From Streptomyces cirratus (GTDB lineage Bacteria; Actinomycetota; Actinomycetes; Streptomycetales; Streptomycetaceae): 64,000 nucleotides of DNA. Positions within the stretch are counted from its first letter, which is position 1, and the number at the start of each line of letters is the position of its first letter. Below, in pieces: positions 7,755 through 16,262 of the stretch. The stretch spans positions 372,001 to 436,000 of the forward strand of contig NZ_BMVP01000005.1 of assembly GCF_014650775.1 (NCBI RefSeq). Direction: 5' to 3'. Under the pieces are notes generated by a model. That model had not been told where the DNA came from. It saw nothing but the letters and a program-made list of their open reading frames with translations, and made no database searches. Made by a program: the position numbers and the translations under genes.

Positions 7755-8825
7755 ATGGATCTGCCGGTGATGCCCCCCGTGAAACCGATGCTCGCGAAGT
7801 CCGTGACGGCCATCCCGCCGGGCATGCAGTACGAGGCCAAGTGGGACGGCTTCCGGGCCGTCGTCCACCGCGACGGCGCCGAGATCGAGATCGGCAGCCG
7901 CACCGGCAAGCCCCTGAACAGGTACTTTCCCGAGCTCGTGACGGCCCTCAAGGACAATCTGCCCGACCGCTGCGTCGTGGACGGCGAGATCGTGATCGTC
8001 CACGACCGCCGGCTCGACTTCGACCGCCTCACCGAGCGGATCCACCCGGCCGCCTCCCGGGTGAAGATGCTCGCCGAGACGACCCCGGCCAGTTTCGTGG
8101 CCTTCGACCTGCTCGCGCTCGGCGACGATTCGCTCCTCGACACCCCGCTCGTCGCCCGCCGCAGCGCCCTGGCCCGTGCCCTCTCCACCGCTCGGCCCCC
8201 CGTCCACCTCGCGCCCGCCACCACCGACCCCGCACTCGCGCACGACTGGTTCGAGCGGTTCGAAGGCGCCGGACTGGACGGTGTGATCGCCAAGCCCCTC
8301 GATCTCCCGTACCGGCCCGATGCCCGCCTGATGTTCAAAATCAAGCACGAGCGTACGGCGGACGTCGTGGTCGCCGGTTTCCGTTTCCACAAGAGCGGTC
8401 CGATTGTCGGATCGCTGCTCCTGGGCCTTTACGACGCCCACGGCACCCTCCAGCACGTCGGCGTCTGCGCCGCCTTCCCCATGAAGCGCCGCGCCGAGCT
8501 GCTGACGGAGCTCGAACCGCTGCGGATGCCCGATCCCGGCGGCCACCCCTGGGCCGCCTGGGCCGAGGAGGCCGCCCACGAGAGCGCCCGGCTGCCCGGC
8601 GCGCAGAGCCGCTGGACCGGCAAGAAGGACCTGTCCTGGGTCCCGCTGCGCCCCGAGCGGGTCTGCGAGGTGGCCTACGACCACATGGAGGGCGACCGCT
8701 TCCGGCACACCGCGCAGTTCCGCCGCTGGCGCCCCGACCGGCTGCCGGAGAGCTGTACGTACGCCCAGCTGGAGGAAGTCGTCCGCTACGACCTGGCCGA
8801 GGTGCTCGGCACCCCGGAGAACTGA
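7755..8825 (+). CDS. ATP-dependent DNA ligase (LigD/LigC type)
   Basis: A 356-residue ligase with only adenylation and OB-fold domains. Motif I, E-A-K-W-D-G-F-R, puts the adenylated lysine at residue 29. It is followed by the R-T-G-K-P-L-N motif, D-G-E-I-V-I (motif III), F-V-A-F-D-L-L (IIIa), D-G-V-I-A-K (IV) and F-K-I-K-H (V). The OB domain ends with a C-E-V-A-Y-D-H-M-E-G-D-R-F-R-H-T-A-Q-F-style segment, as in LigC/LigD. It seals nicks using ATP and acts in end joining or base-excision repair rather than replication. ATG 7755 follows GAAGG. It shares a 102-bp divergent promoter region with the LigD-type polymerase gene, suggesting joint control. Confidence 0.94.
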   Translation: MDLPVMPPVKPMLAKSVTAIPPGMQYEAKWDGFRAVVHRDGAEIEIGSRTGKPLNRYFPELVTALKDNLPDRCVVDGEIVIVHDRRLDFDRLTERIHPAASRVKMLAETTPASFVAFDLLALGDDSLLDTPLVARRSALARALSTARPPVHLAPATTDPALAHDWFERFEGAGLDGVIAKPLDLPYRPDARLMFKIKHERTADVVVAGFRFHKSGPIVGSLLLGLYDAHGTLQHVGVCAAFPMKRRAELLTELEPLRMPDPGGHPWAAWAEEAAHESARLPGAQSRWTGKKDLSWVPLRPERVCEVAYDHMEGDRFRHTAQFRRWRPDRLPESCTYAQLEEVVRYDLAEVLGTPEN

Positions 8826-8833
8826 CGTCCCTC

Positions 8834-10213
8834 TCAGCCCTTCGTCAGCTTCTCCCACTCCCCCCGGTCCGGCCCGGCCACGTTCGGCGCGTAGTCCGGC
8901 CGGTCCGCCAGCCACCGCGCCACCCGCGCCCGGATCTCCGGATCCGCGTACGCCCGTTCCGGCGGCTCCACCAGGTGCCGCACCCGCGCCCGGGCCCGCA
9001 TCACCTCCGGATCCTCCAGCGCGCAGTCGAACAGCGCGGCCACCTCCCGCGCCGTCCCCGTACGACCCGCCCTCGTCGCGAAGCGCTCCCCGATCGCCGC
9101 GTCCGCGACCACCTGGAAGTCGAACCAGGGCTTCAAGGTCCGCACCGCCCACGCGTGGTAGCCGGCGGCGAACCCGGCCGACCCCGGGTCCTGGTGCGCG
9201 GTGCGCGCCACCCGGCTCGCCGCCCACAGAGTCAGCGAAGTGCCCTGTCCCAGCGTCGGGTTGGTGTGGGTGATGGCGTCCCCGACCGGTACCAGCCCGC
9301 TCACCACCGGTCCCCGCCCGTCGCTCAGCGCGCTCCACCGGTTGTCGAGGCTCGCGGTGGCCAGTACCTCCGACAGCGGCTCCGCGTCCAGCCGCAGCCA
9401 CGCCTCCCCCGGCGGGAAGGCCCGCGCCGCGGCTTCGAAGACGGCCGGATCGCGCAGCGCCGAGCGCGTGGGGTCCTCGGTGTGGACGAACAGGGTCACG
9501 GCGAAGACCCGGTTGTCGGCGGGGAAGACGGCGCACCCGGCGAAGGTGCCGCCGGTGATCGCCCAGGGGCGGTGCGGCCCGTCCGTCAGGCCCGCGGGCA
9601 GCCGGTACCAGCGGCAGAAGTAGGCCAGCCCCGTACGGTGCCGCTCCACCACCGGCGGCCGGCAGCCCGCCGCGGCCAGCCACCGCTCGGTGGCCCCTCG
9701 CCGGCCGGCCGCGTCGATGACCAGGTCCCCTTCGTAGGTCCCGGTCACGGAGGTCGCGCCCGTGACCCGGTTCCCTTCGAACCGCAGTCCCGTCACCGGT
9801 TCCCCATAGCGCGCCACGACGCCGGGCTCGGTGCGCAGCGCGGTGGCCATGGCGCTCTCCAGCAGGATGCGCCGGGCCTGGATCATGACGAGGTCGTCGT
9901 CGCCCGGCCGGGTCGGCGGGCGCTCGTCGAACCAGTCGAGCTCGTTGCGCTCGCGCGCCCCCAGCCTCAGCATCTCGGCGTACACGTCGGGCAGTTCCCC
10001 GCGCAGTACGGTGCGTGCGGCGCCGAGCAGGGCGTGCGGCTGGGTGGCCTGGGGCACGGTGGGGCGGCGCCAGCCGAAGAAGTCGCGGTCGAGGGCGGTG
10101 CCGGGGGCGCGGGAATCGCGTTCGAAGAGCTCGACGGTGTGTCCCCGCCGGGCCGCGAGCAGCGCGGTCGCCTGCCCGCCGATCCCTCCGCCGATGACCA
10201 GTACGTGTGCCAT
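8834..10213 (-). CDS. FAD-dependent oxidoreductase / monooxygenase-like protein
   Basis: A 459-residue flavoprotein. An N-terminal Rossmann motif, V-I-G-G-G-I-G-G-Q-A-T-A-L, is followed by an acidic residue ending beta 2 (E-L-F-E-R-D). A conserved G-D motif (V-P-V-G-D-A-I-T-H-T-N-P) binds the FAD ribityl chain. The architecture matches the aromatic-ring hydroxylase / geranylgeranyl reductase superfamily. The substrate is unknown. The start at 10213 has a GGGGGG-type ribosome binding site. It is transcribed divergently from an XRE-cupin regulator, which is a natural candidate for controlling it. The 3' end converges within 8 nt of the ligase gene, with no room for a separate terminator. Confidence 0.87.
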   Translation of the reverse strand: MAHVLVIGGGIGGQATALLAARRGHTVELFERDSRAPGTALDRDFFGWRRPTVPQATQPHALLGAARTVLRGELPDVYAEMLRLGARERNELDWFDERPPTRPGDDDLVMIQARRILLESAMATALRTEPGVVARYGEPVTGLRFEGNRVTGATSVTGTYEGDLVIDAAGRRGATERWLAAAGCRPPVVERHRTGLAYFCRWYRLPAGLTDGPHRPWAITGGTFAGCAVFPADNRVFAVTLFVHTEDPTRSALRDPAVFEAAARAFPPGEAWLRLDAEPLSEVLATASLDNRWSALSDGRGPVVSGLVPVGDAITHTNPTLGQGTSLTLWAASRVARTAHQDPGSAGFAAGYHAWAVRTLKPWFDFQVVADAAIGERFATRAGRTGTAREVAALFDCALEDPEVMRARARVRHLVEPPERAYADPEIRARVARWLADRPDYAPNVAGPDRGEWEKLTKG

Positions 10214-10336
10214 TGCGCCCCCCTGAGCCGACGAACCGTACGACGATCGGACCGCCCAGAGCCTGCGCGGGCGGGCCCTGACCGAAACCCGCACGGTTGT
10301 CCGAGCCGCGTCCGGGGGCATCGCATCCGGCGCCGC

Positions 10337-10368
10337 TTGACAAATGGGATTGCCGAACCGGCAAATGG
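10337..10368. promoter_or_regulatory. Promoter/operator of the XRE-cupin gene
   Basis: TTGACA at 10337-10342 is a perfect -35 match. It overlaps the first of two CAAATGG direct repeats (10341-10347 and 10362-10368, 21 bp apart). Between them is the inverted repeat TTGCCG-AAC-CGGCAA. The block lies just upstream of the ATG at 10373, suggesting autorepression, with a very short or absent leader. Confidence 0.55.
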
Positions 10369-10372
10369 AGTC

Positions 10373-10999
10373 ATGTCCACCGATGAGCAGGAGCCGGCCG
10401 AGGACCTCGCCGGCGTCATCACCGCCGTCGGCCCCCGGCTGCGCGCGTTGCGCCGTCGGCGCGGCACGACCCTGGCGCAGCTCAGCGAGGCCACCGGCAT
10501 TTCGCTCTCCACGCTGTCGCGGCTGGAGTCGGGGCAGCGCCGGCCCACGCTGGAGCTGCTGCTCCCGCTGGCCAGGGCCCACCGGGTGGCGCTGGACGAC
10601 CTCGTCGGGGCGCCGGACACCGGGGATCCCCGGATCCGTCCGCGCCCCTTCGTCCGGCACGGCTGCACCTACGTACCGCTCTCCCGCGACTTCGGCGGGG
10701 TGCACGCGTTCAAGCAGATCCTGCCGCCCCGCGACCCTTCGCAGCCCCTGCCCGAGCCGAAGGTCCACGAGGGCTACGAGTGGCTGTACGTCCTCTCGGG
10801 CCGGGTCCGGCTGCTGCTGGGCGAGCACGACCTCGTCCTCACGGCGGGCGAGGCCGCCGAGTTCGACACGCGCACGCCGCACGCCTTCTTCAACGCGGGC
10901 CCGCAACCCGCCGAGTTCCTCAGTCTGTTCGGCCCCCAGGGCGAGCGGATCCATGTCCGCGCCCGCCCCGCCACCGTCTCCCCGGAAGGACGCCCATGA
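10373..10999 (+). CDS. XRE-family regulator with C-terminal cupin domain
   Basis: A 208-residue regulator. Residues about 20-80 form an XRE helix-turn-helix (R-L-R-A-L-R-R-R-R-G-T-T-L-A-Q-L-S and S-T-L-S-R-L-E-S-G-Q-R-R-P). Residues about 110-200 form a small cupin barrel with H-E-G-Y-E-W-L-Y-V-L-S-G-R-V and an F-D-T-R-T-P-H motif, which normally bind a metal or small ligand. This MerR/PuuR-like architecture usually senses a metabolite and represses adjacent genes. ATG 10373 follows GGAG. It overlaps the NUDIX gene by ATGA, so the two are translationally coupled, and it diverges from the FAD oxidoreductase gene. The likely targets are itself and that oxidoreductase. Confidence 0.9.
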   Translation: MSTDEQEPAEDLAGVITAVGPRLRALRRRRGTTLAQLSEATGISLSTLSRLESGQRRPTLELLLPLARAHRVALDDLVGAPDTGDPRIRPRPFVRHGCTYVPLSRDFGGVHAFKQILPPRDPSQPLPEPKVHEGYEWLYVLSGRVRLLLGEHDLVLTAGEAAEFDTRTPHAFFNAGPQPAEFLSLFGPQGERIHVRARPATVSPEGRP

Positions 11000-11481
11000 G
11001 CAATCAGCGCCCCGAACGCGCCGTCCCGCAGCCCAACGCGGTGGTCGGCGTCGGCCTCGTCGTGGTCGCCGCCGACGGCCGGATCCTGCTCGGCCAGGCC
11101 CACGACGGCCGCTGGGAGCTGCCCGGCGGCAAGGTGGACCCCGGCGAGGGCTTCGAGCAGGCCGCGGCGCGGGAACTCGAAGAGGAAACGGCACTGCGCG
11201 CGGCCCCGGGGGACATCGAGGTGCTCGGCGTCCAGATCGACGCGCGCTCCGGCCTGACCCGTCTGACGGCGGCCGCCGTCACCCACGCCGCCGAGGGCAC
11301 CCCCGCCGTGACCGAGCCCCACAAGATCGCCCGCTGGTCCTGGTTCGCCCCGGCCGACATCCCCACGGCCCTCTACGCCCCCTCGGCGGCGGTCCTGCGC
11401 ACCTGGCGCCCCGACCTCACCCCCGCGCTCCCCCACGTCCCCTCGCACGACTACCTCGCCACCCCGCACGAAGCCCGCTAG
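10996..11481 (+). CDS. NUDIX hydrolase
   Basis: A 161-residue NUDIX protein. The NUDIX box reads G-G-K-V-D-P-G-E-G, seven residues, then R-E-L-E-E-E-T-A-L. This fits GX5EX7REUXEEXGU except that the late Gly is Ala. The Glu residues that bind Mg2+ are intact, so it should hydrolyse a nucleoside diphosphate linked to some moiety, such as an oxidised nucleotide, ADP-sugar or NADH. ATG 10996 overlaps the stop of the XRE-cupin gene, so the two are coupled. Its stop codon lies at the edge of a 21-bp inverted repeat shared with the converging efflux pump. The link to a cupin regulator and an FAD enzyme hints at redox-cofactor housekeeping, which is inference. Confidence 0.93.
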   Translation: MSNQRPERAVPQPNAVVGVGLVVVAADGRILLGQAHDGRWELPGGKVDPGEGFEQAAARELEEETALRAAPGDIEVLGVQIDARSGLTRLTAAAVTHAAEGTPAVTEPHKIARWSWFAPADIPTALYAPSAAVLRTWRPDLTPALPHVPSHDYLATPHEAR

Positions 11482-11526
11482 GTGTATTGATCACGAGCGT
11501 GGTGGACGCTCGTGATCAATACACCT
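11480..11526. terminator. Perfect 21-bp bidirectional terminator
   Basis: Arms 11480-11500 and 11506-11526 are exact reverse complements around a GGTGG loop. The stop codons of both converging genes (NUDIX on plus, DHA2 pump on minus) lie in the arms, so one hairpin serves both. Each arm contains TGATCA, making it unusually A+T-rich for this genome. Confidence 0.8.
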
Positions 11527-13582
11527 GGGCCGGGCCCTGGCGGGGGGCGAAGTTGCCCTCCGCCAGGTCCTCCGCCAGGAGGCGCTTGGCGATGGCGTCC
11601 GCCGCCGTGCGCAGTGCCGCGCTGCGGGGGCGGCCCCCGTCGCGCTCCAGCCGGTCGCCCAGCCAGTCGGCCCACGCCAGGGAGATCACCGCGGCCTCCC
11701 GCTCCCCCGCCGGGGTGAGCGAGAAGAAGACGCCCTCGTGGCTCAGGTAGCCCTCCTCCACCATCCGGTCGAAGACCGGCAGCAGCACCTCCGGCGGCAC
11801 CGACCGTCTGGCCGCGACGAGCCCGAGGCTCGCGTGTCCGACCGTCCGGGTCAGCAGGTCCACCTGCATCACCGTCCACGCCCCCGCGATGTCCAGCCGG
11901 GTGTCGGAGCCGTTCACGATCGCGCGCGCCGTGTCGGGGCCCATGCCCCGTACGAGTTTGCCGACCGCCAGCTCCAGCAGCTTCGCCGAGTCCCCCGAGG
12001 CGGTGACGGGCGAGGCGAAGCCCTCGCCCATGTCCGTCGACGACGCCCGGACGCTGTCGCGCAGCCGGACCTCCTTGAGGAACAGTGCGACGACGAAGCC
12101 CAGCGCCGCCACGGGCACCGTCCACAGGAACACCGTGTGCAGGGTGCGCGCGTACGCGTCGATGATCGGCCCGGCGGCGGCCGGGTCGAGGGCGTGCACC
12201 CCTTGCGGGCTCCGCGCGGCCAGGCCCAGCAGTCTCGGGTCCCGGCCGGTGGCGCGGGCCGCCTCCGCGACGCCCGCCGCGAGGTGGGGCGCGAGGGTGT
12301 TGGCGTAGATCGTGCCGAAGACCGCGGTGCCGAAGGCACTGCCGAGCGTGCGGAAGAACGTCACACCGGACGTGGCGGTGCCGAGATCGGAGTAGTCGAC
12401 GGTGTTCTGCACGGCGATCGTCAGGACCTGCATGCACAGTCCGATGCCGGCGCCCAGGACGAACATGTACAGCGATGCCGACCAGGCCCCGGTGCCCGGC
12501 CCCATCAGGGACAGCAGGTACAGCCCGGCGCCCATCACCGCGCACCCCACGATGGGGAAGATCCGGTAGCGGCCGGTCTTGGAGGTGACGTTGCCGCTGA
12601 AGACGGAGGCGATCAGCAGCCCGATGACCAGCGGCAGGGTCCGCACGCCGGAGACCGTGGCCGAATCGCCGTCCACGTACTGCAGGTACGTCGGCAGGAA
12701 GGTCATGGCGCCCAGCATCGCGAACCCCACGACGAAGCTGAGCACCGAGCACACGCCGAAGACGGGGTTGGCGAACAGCCGCATCGGCAGCATCGGTTCG
12801 GCGGCCCGCGTCTCGACCACGCAGAACAGCGCGAGGGCCGCGGCGCCGACTGCGAAGAGGCCGACGATCACGGGCGAGGCCCAGGCGTACTCGTTCCCGC
12901 CCCAACTGGTGGCGAGGATGAGCGCGCTCGCCCCGACCGTGACCAGCGCGATGCCCGGGTAGTCGATGACGGGCCTGCCCGCCGCCCGTACCGAGGGGAT
13001 CGTCCGGGCGGCGGCGATCACCACCAGGATCGCGAGCGGGACGTTGACGTAGAAGGCCCAGCGCCAGCTCAGGTGGTCGGTGAACAGCCCGCCGAGCAGC
13101 GGCCCGATGACGGTGGCGACGCCGAACACGGCGCCGATCGCGCCCTGGTACTTGCCCCGTTCGCGCAGCGGCACCACATCGGCGATCAGCGCCATCGAGG
13201 TGACCATCAGGCCGCCCGCGCCGATGCCCTGGAGGCCGCGCCACAGGATCAGCATCGTCATGTTGCCGGACAGCCCGCACAGGAACGATCCGGTGATGAA
13301 GACGACGGCCGAGACCTGGAAGACGAGTTTGCGCCCGAAGAGGTCGCCGAACTTGCCGACCAGGACCGTCGCCACGGTCTCCGCCAGCAGGTAGGCGGTC
13401 ACCACCCACGACATGCGGGCCGCGCCGCCGAGGTCCGCCACGATCGTCGGCAGGGCGGTGCCGACGATGGTCTGGTCCAGAGCCGCCAGCAGGACGCCCA
13501 GCATGATCGTGCCGAACACGACGTTGCGCCGCCGCCGGTCGAGCACGGGTGGCGCGGCGGCCGTGGCGGGGGCTGTGGTCAC
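11516..13582 (-). CDS. DHA2-type MFS efflux pump with C-terminal winged-helix domain
   Basis: A 688-residue protein. Residues about 20-530 are a 14-helix drug:H+ antiporter-2 transporter with the family motifs L-D-x-T-I-V-x-x-A-L-P (helix 1), G-K-F-G-D-L-F-G-R-K (motif A) and the proline/glycine-rich helix 5 (motif C). After the last helix about 150 cytosolic residues follow. They resemble a MarR-like winged helix: L-L-T-R-T-V-G-H-A-S-L-G-L, then V-F-D-R-M-V-E-E-G-Y-L and F-S-L-T-P-A-G-E-R-E. I chose GTG 13582 with GAGAG 8 nt upstream; an ATG 12 codons earlier is possible. Export of a toxic organic compound is likely. The cytosolic domain may sense substrate. Confidence 0.9.
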   Translation of the reverse strand: MTTAPATAAAPPVLDRRRRNVVFGTIMLGVLLAALDQTIVGTALPTIVADLGGAARMSWVVTAYLLAETVATVLVGKFGDLFGRKLVFQVSAVVFITGSFLCGLSGNMTMLILWRGLQGIGAGGLMVTSMALIADVVPLRERGKYQGAIGAVFGVATVIGPLLGGLFTDHLSWRWAFYVNVPLAILVVIAAARTIPSVRAAGRPVIDYPGIALVTVGASALILATSWGGNEYAWASPVIVGLFAVGAAALALFCVVETRAAEPMLPMRLFANPVFGVCSVLSFVVGFAMLGAMTFLPTYLQYVDGDSATVSGVRTLPLVIGLLIASVFSGNVTSKTGRYRIFPIVGCAVMGAGLYLLSLMGPGTGAWSASLYMFVLGAGIGLCMQVLTIAVQNTVDYSDLGTATSGVTFFRTLGSAFGTAVFGTIYANTLAPHLAAGVAEAARATGRDPRLLGLAARSPQGVHALDPAAAGPIIDAYARTLHTVFLWTVPVAALGFVVALFLKEVRLRDSVRASSTDMGEGFASPVTASGDSAKLLELAVGKLVRGMGPDTARAIVNGSDTRLDIAGAWTVMQVDLLTRTVGHASLGLVAARRSVPPEVLLPVFDRMVEEGYLSHEGVFFSLTPAGEREAAVISLAWADWLGDRLERDGGRPRSAALRTAADAIAKRLLAEDLAEGNFAPRQGPAQVY

Positions 13583-13654
13583 ATGTCGCACTCTCACAGC
13601 GCCCCCGTCCCGGCGCATGCGGCGCGGGGCCGTACGGGTGACGCGGATCCCGGA

Positions 13655-15004
13655 TCAGCGCAGGTAGGCCAGGCCCGGGTGCTCCGCCGCGTACCCGGTC
13701 AGGAGCCGCCGGGCCACGGTCACCGAGTCCACGAGCGGATGGAGGGCGAAGGCCTTGACCGCGTCCGCCCGCGAGCCGCTCGCCGCGGCGGCCAACACCT
13801 CCCGTTCGACCGCCTTGACCGAGGTCACCAGTCCCACGGCGTGCAGCGGCAGCGGGTCGACGGCCACCGGGTGGGCGCCGCCCGCGTCGACCAGGCACGG
13901 CACCTCGATGACCGCCTGCGCGTCGAGCACGGAAAGCGTCGAGCCGTTGGGCACGTTGAGGATCAAGGTGGCCCGCTCGTTCCGGGCGATCGCCCGCATC
14001 AGCGCGAGCGCCACCTTCTCGTACCCGCCGGACTCCAGGTCGCTCTCGTCGCGCTCGCCGACGCCCGCCGCCTCCCGGTTCTCGGCCATGTACGTGGCCT
14101 CCCGCTCGGCCCGGGTCCGGTCCCAGGCGGCCAGCGCCGACCCGGGCGGCTGCCCCTGCCGCCCGGCCCGGGCGTAGAACTCGCGCTGCTGGTCGCGCAG
14201 GAAGGCGCCGCGGGTCTGGCGGGCCTCCAGGTAGCCGCGTACGGTCTCGCGGTTGAAGTAGTAGTAGTGCAGGTACTCGTTCGGGACCGCGCCGAGCGAG
14301 CGCAGCCACTCCGGCCCGAAGAGCCGGCCCTCCTCGAAGGACTCCAGCGCCTTGGTGTCGGCCAGCAGCCGGGGCAGTTCGTCGCGGCCCGCCACGCGCA
14401 GCCCGCGGATCCAGCCCAGGTGGTTCAGGCCGACGTAGTCGATCCACGCCTCCTCGGGCCGGACGCCCAGCAGGCCCGCGATGCGCCGACCGAGGCCCAC
14501 CGGGGAGTCGCAGATGCCGATGACCCGGCCTCCGAGCACCTCGGCCATCGCCTCGGTGACCAGCCCGGCCGGGTTGGTGAAGTTGATGACCCAGGCGTCC
14601 GGGGCGACGCGGGCGATCCTGCGGGCGATCTCACGGACCACCGGCACGGTGCGCAGGCCGTACGCCACTCCGCCCGCGCCCACCGTCTCCTGCCCGAGGA
14701 CCCCCTCGGCGAGGGCGATCCGCTCGTCGGCGGCGCGCCCTTCCAGGCCGCCGACGCGGATGGCGGAGAAGACGAAGTCGGCCCCGCGCAGCGCCTCGTC
14801 GAGGTCGGCGGTGGCGGCGACCGCCGGGGCGTCCGGTACGCCGGCGGCCTGGTCGGCGAGGACCCGGGCCATCGCGGTGAGCCGGGACGGGTCCTCGTCG
14901 TAGAGGGTCACGTGGGTCACCCTGCCCTCGGCGCGGTCGCCCAGGAGTGCCCCGTAGACGAGCGGGACGCGGAAGCCGCCCCCGCCGAGGATGGTCAGCC
15001 GCAC
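13655..15004 (-). CDS. Glycoside hydrolase family 4 enzyme (6-phospho-beta-glucosidase-like)
   Basis: A 449-residue GH4 enzyme, a family that cleaves glycosides by an NAD+- and Mn2+-dependent redox-elimination mechanism. The N-terminus has a Rossmann nucleotide site (L-T-I-L-G-G-G-G-F-R-V-P-L-V). I-N-F-T-N-P-A-G, the metal-ligand motif C-D-S-P, and L-N-H-L-G-W are all in place. Best known homologues act on 6-phospho-beta-glucosides, but no PTS or ABC sugar transporter is next to it. I chose GTG 15004, which gives the standard GH4 N-terminus right at the Rossmann strand. It lies downstream of and codirectional with the XRE-MmyB gene and upstream of the efflux pump. Confidence 0.9.
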   Translation of the reverse strand: MRLTILGGGGFRVPLVYGALLGDRAEGRVTHVTLYDEDPSRLTAMARVLADQAAGVPDAPAVAATADLDEALRGADFVFSAIRVGGLEGRAADERIALAEGVLGQETVGAGGVAYGLRTVPVVREIARRIARVAPDAWVINFTNPAGLVTEAMAEVLGGRVIGICDSPVGLGRRIAGLLGVRPEEAWIDYVGLNHLGWIRGLRVAGRDELPRLLADTKALESFEEGRLFGPEWLRSLGAVPNEYLHYYYFNRETVRGYLEARQTRGAFLRDQQREFYARAGRQGQPPGSALAAWDRTRAEREATYMAENREAAGVGERDESDLESGGYEKVALALMRAIARNERATLILNVPNGSTLSVLDAQAVIEVPCLVDAGGAHPVAVDPLPLHAVGLVTSVKAVEREVLAAAASGSRADAVKAFALHPLVDSVTVARRLLTGYAAEHPGLAYLR

Positions 15005-15192
15005 GTCCCTACCGCCCTTCGCCAGTGCCACGATCGGTGACACGGCGGGCGCGATCCCGCTGGGTCGGCGCGGCGCGGCACACGATCAAGGCCTCCAGTG
15101 TCCCCTGCCGGAAGCGCCCGCGGGGCACCTCCGGCCGCGCCCTCGGCCCGAAGGCCACACCCTCGGCCGCAAGGCCGCGCCCTCGGCCGGTA

Positions 15193-16182
15193 TCAGTCCC
15201 CGAGCGACGGCACCGCGCGCAGCCGCGCACCTTGCTGGTGCGCGAACCCCTGGCCGGGACCGGCCGGCCCGGCGGGCCGGCCCTGCGGCGTCGAGAGGAC
15301 CAGGGTGATCCGGGTGAGCCCCATCGCGTCGAGCATCCGGCTGGACTCCGCCACCATCCGGCAGCGCACCAGGCCCCAGCCCGGATCCGGGTGGCGCACC
15401 GTGCGCACCGCCCCGTCCTGCTCGGCGGCGTCCGACCCGTGGGTGCTGAGCCAGTGCGGGACGCCGTAGCGGTAGGCGGCCTCCATGAACGGGTCGCGGG
15501 CCACTTCCTGGCGGATGCTCCGCAGTCCCTCGTCGTCCGGGGAAGCGGCCAGCGCGGTCGCGAACCGGGCCAGCAGCGGGACGCACCAGGCCGGTTCGTG
15601 GTCCTCCAGCACGGCGGCGGCGTCCGGGTGGAACAGGACGAAGCGCAGGAAGTTGTCGTCCGGCAGGGCCGTGGGGTGCGGGCGCACCGTCTGGAAGAGC
15701 TTGTCGAAGGCCGAGTTGGTCAGGGCCACGTCCCAGCGGTGGTCCACCAGGAAGCTCGGGTAGGGCACGGCTTCCATGAGGGCCGCGTAGTCGCACAGGT
15801 AGTCGCGCTGGGCGGGGTCCTCGGGCAGCCGGTTCTCCTCGGCGGCCCGCCAGGTGGGCGGCGGGTCCCGGTCGACCATGACCCGGAACAGCCAGAAGCA
15901 CTGCCGCTCGCTCATCTCCAAGGCCTCGGCCAGGGCGAGCAGTTTGCGGTCCGTCCACTCCTTGACCAGGCCGCGTTCCCAATTGCCGTACGCGCGCACG
16001 CTGATGCGCAGTCGTGCGGCGAGGTCCTCCTGGCTCAGGCCCAGTTCCTCGCGGCGCTGGCGCAAAAGCTCCTTGCGTCGCTCCGACCGCACTGCGCCAC
16101 GGGCCGAGTCATCGCCCGTCAGGCGTTCCTCGCCGGCTCGGACGAGGCCATCGGACGGGCCCACCGCTGCGAGATGTGGCAC
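15193..16182 (-). CDS. XRE regulator with MmyB-like ligand-binding domain
   Basis: A regulator of about 329 residues. The HTH region has R-R-K-E-L-L-R-Q-R-R-E-E-L-G-L-S-Q-E-D-L-A followed by V-R-A-Y-G-N-W-E-R-G. After it is a roughly 170-residue MmyB-like (PAS-fold) domain with P-Y-P-S-F-L-V-D-H-R-W-D-V-A-L-T-N and F-V-L-F-H-P-D-A-A. This domain binds hydrophobic ligands in the known families. I chose GTG 16182 because GGGGGAG lies 6 nt upstream. Longer in-frame starts (16248, 16302) lack a good ribosome site. It diverges from the XRE/zincin/DUF6545 operon over about 220 bp of palindrome-bearing DNA, so it may regulate that operon. Confidence 0.87.
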   Translation of the reverse strand: MPHLAAVGPSDGLVRAGEERLTGDDSARGAVRSERRKELLRQRREELGLSQEDLAARLRISVRAYGNWERGLVKEWTDRKLLALAEALEMSERQCFWLFRVMVDRDPPPTWRAAEENRLPEDPAQRDYLCDYAALMEAVPYPSFLVDHRWDVALTNSAFDKLFQTVRPHPTALPDDNFLRFVLFHPDAAAVLEDHEPAWCVPLLARFATALAASPDDEGLRSIRQEVARDPFMEAAYRYGVPHWLSTHGSDAAEQDGAVRTVRHPDPGWGLVRCRMVAESSRMLDAMGLTRITLVLSTPQGRPAGPAGPGQGFAHQQGARLRAVPSLGD

Positions 16183-16262
16183 CGAGAGCTCCCCCTCCTC
16201 ACGGTCTGGATCTTCATTTCCGTGTTGCGATCCTGCTACCGACTTCATTCGAGTGTCAACTA

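Noticed and set aside
6805..10364. Very long minus-strand frames across the ligase and oxidoreductase genes
   Set aside because: They read the ligase gene backwards and give low-complexity Arg/Gly protein.
11480..11526. Insertion-sequence end (inverted repeat)
   Set aside because: The arms are adjacent around a 5-nt loop and include both genes' stop codons, so a terminator explains them.
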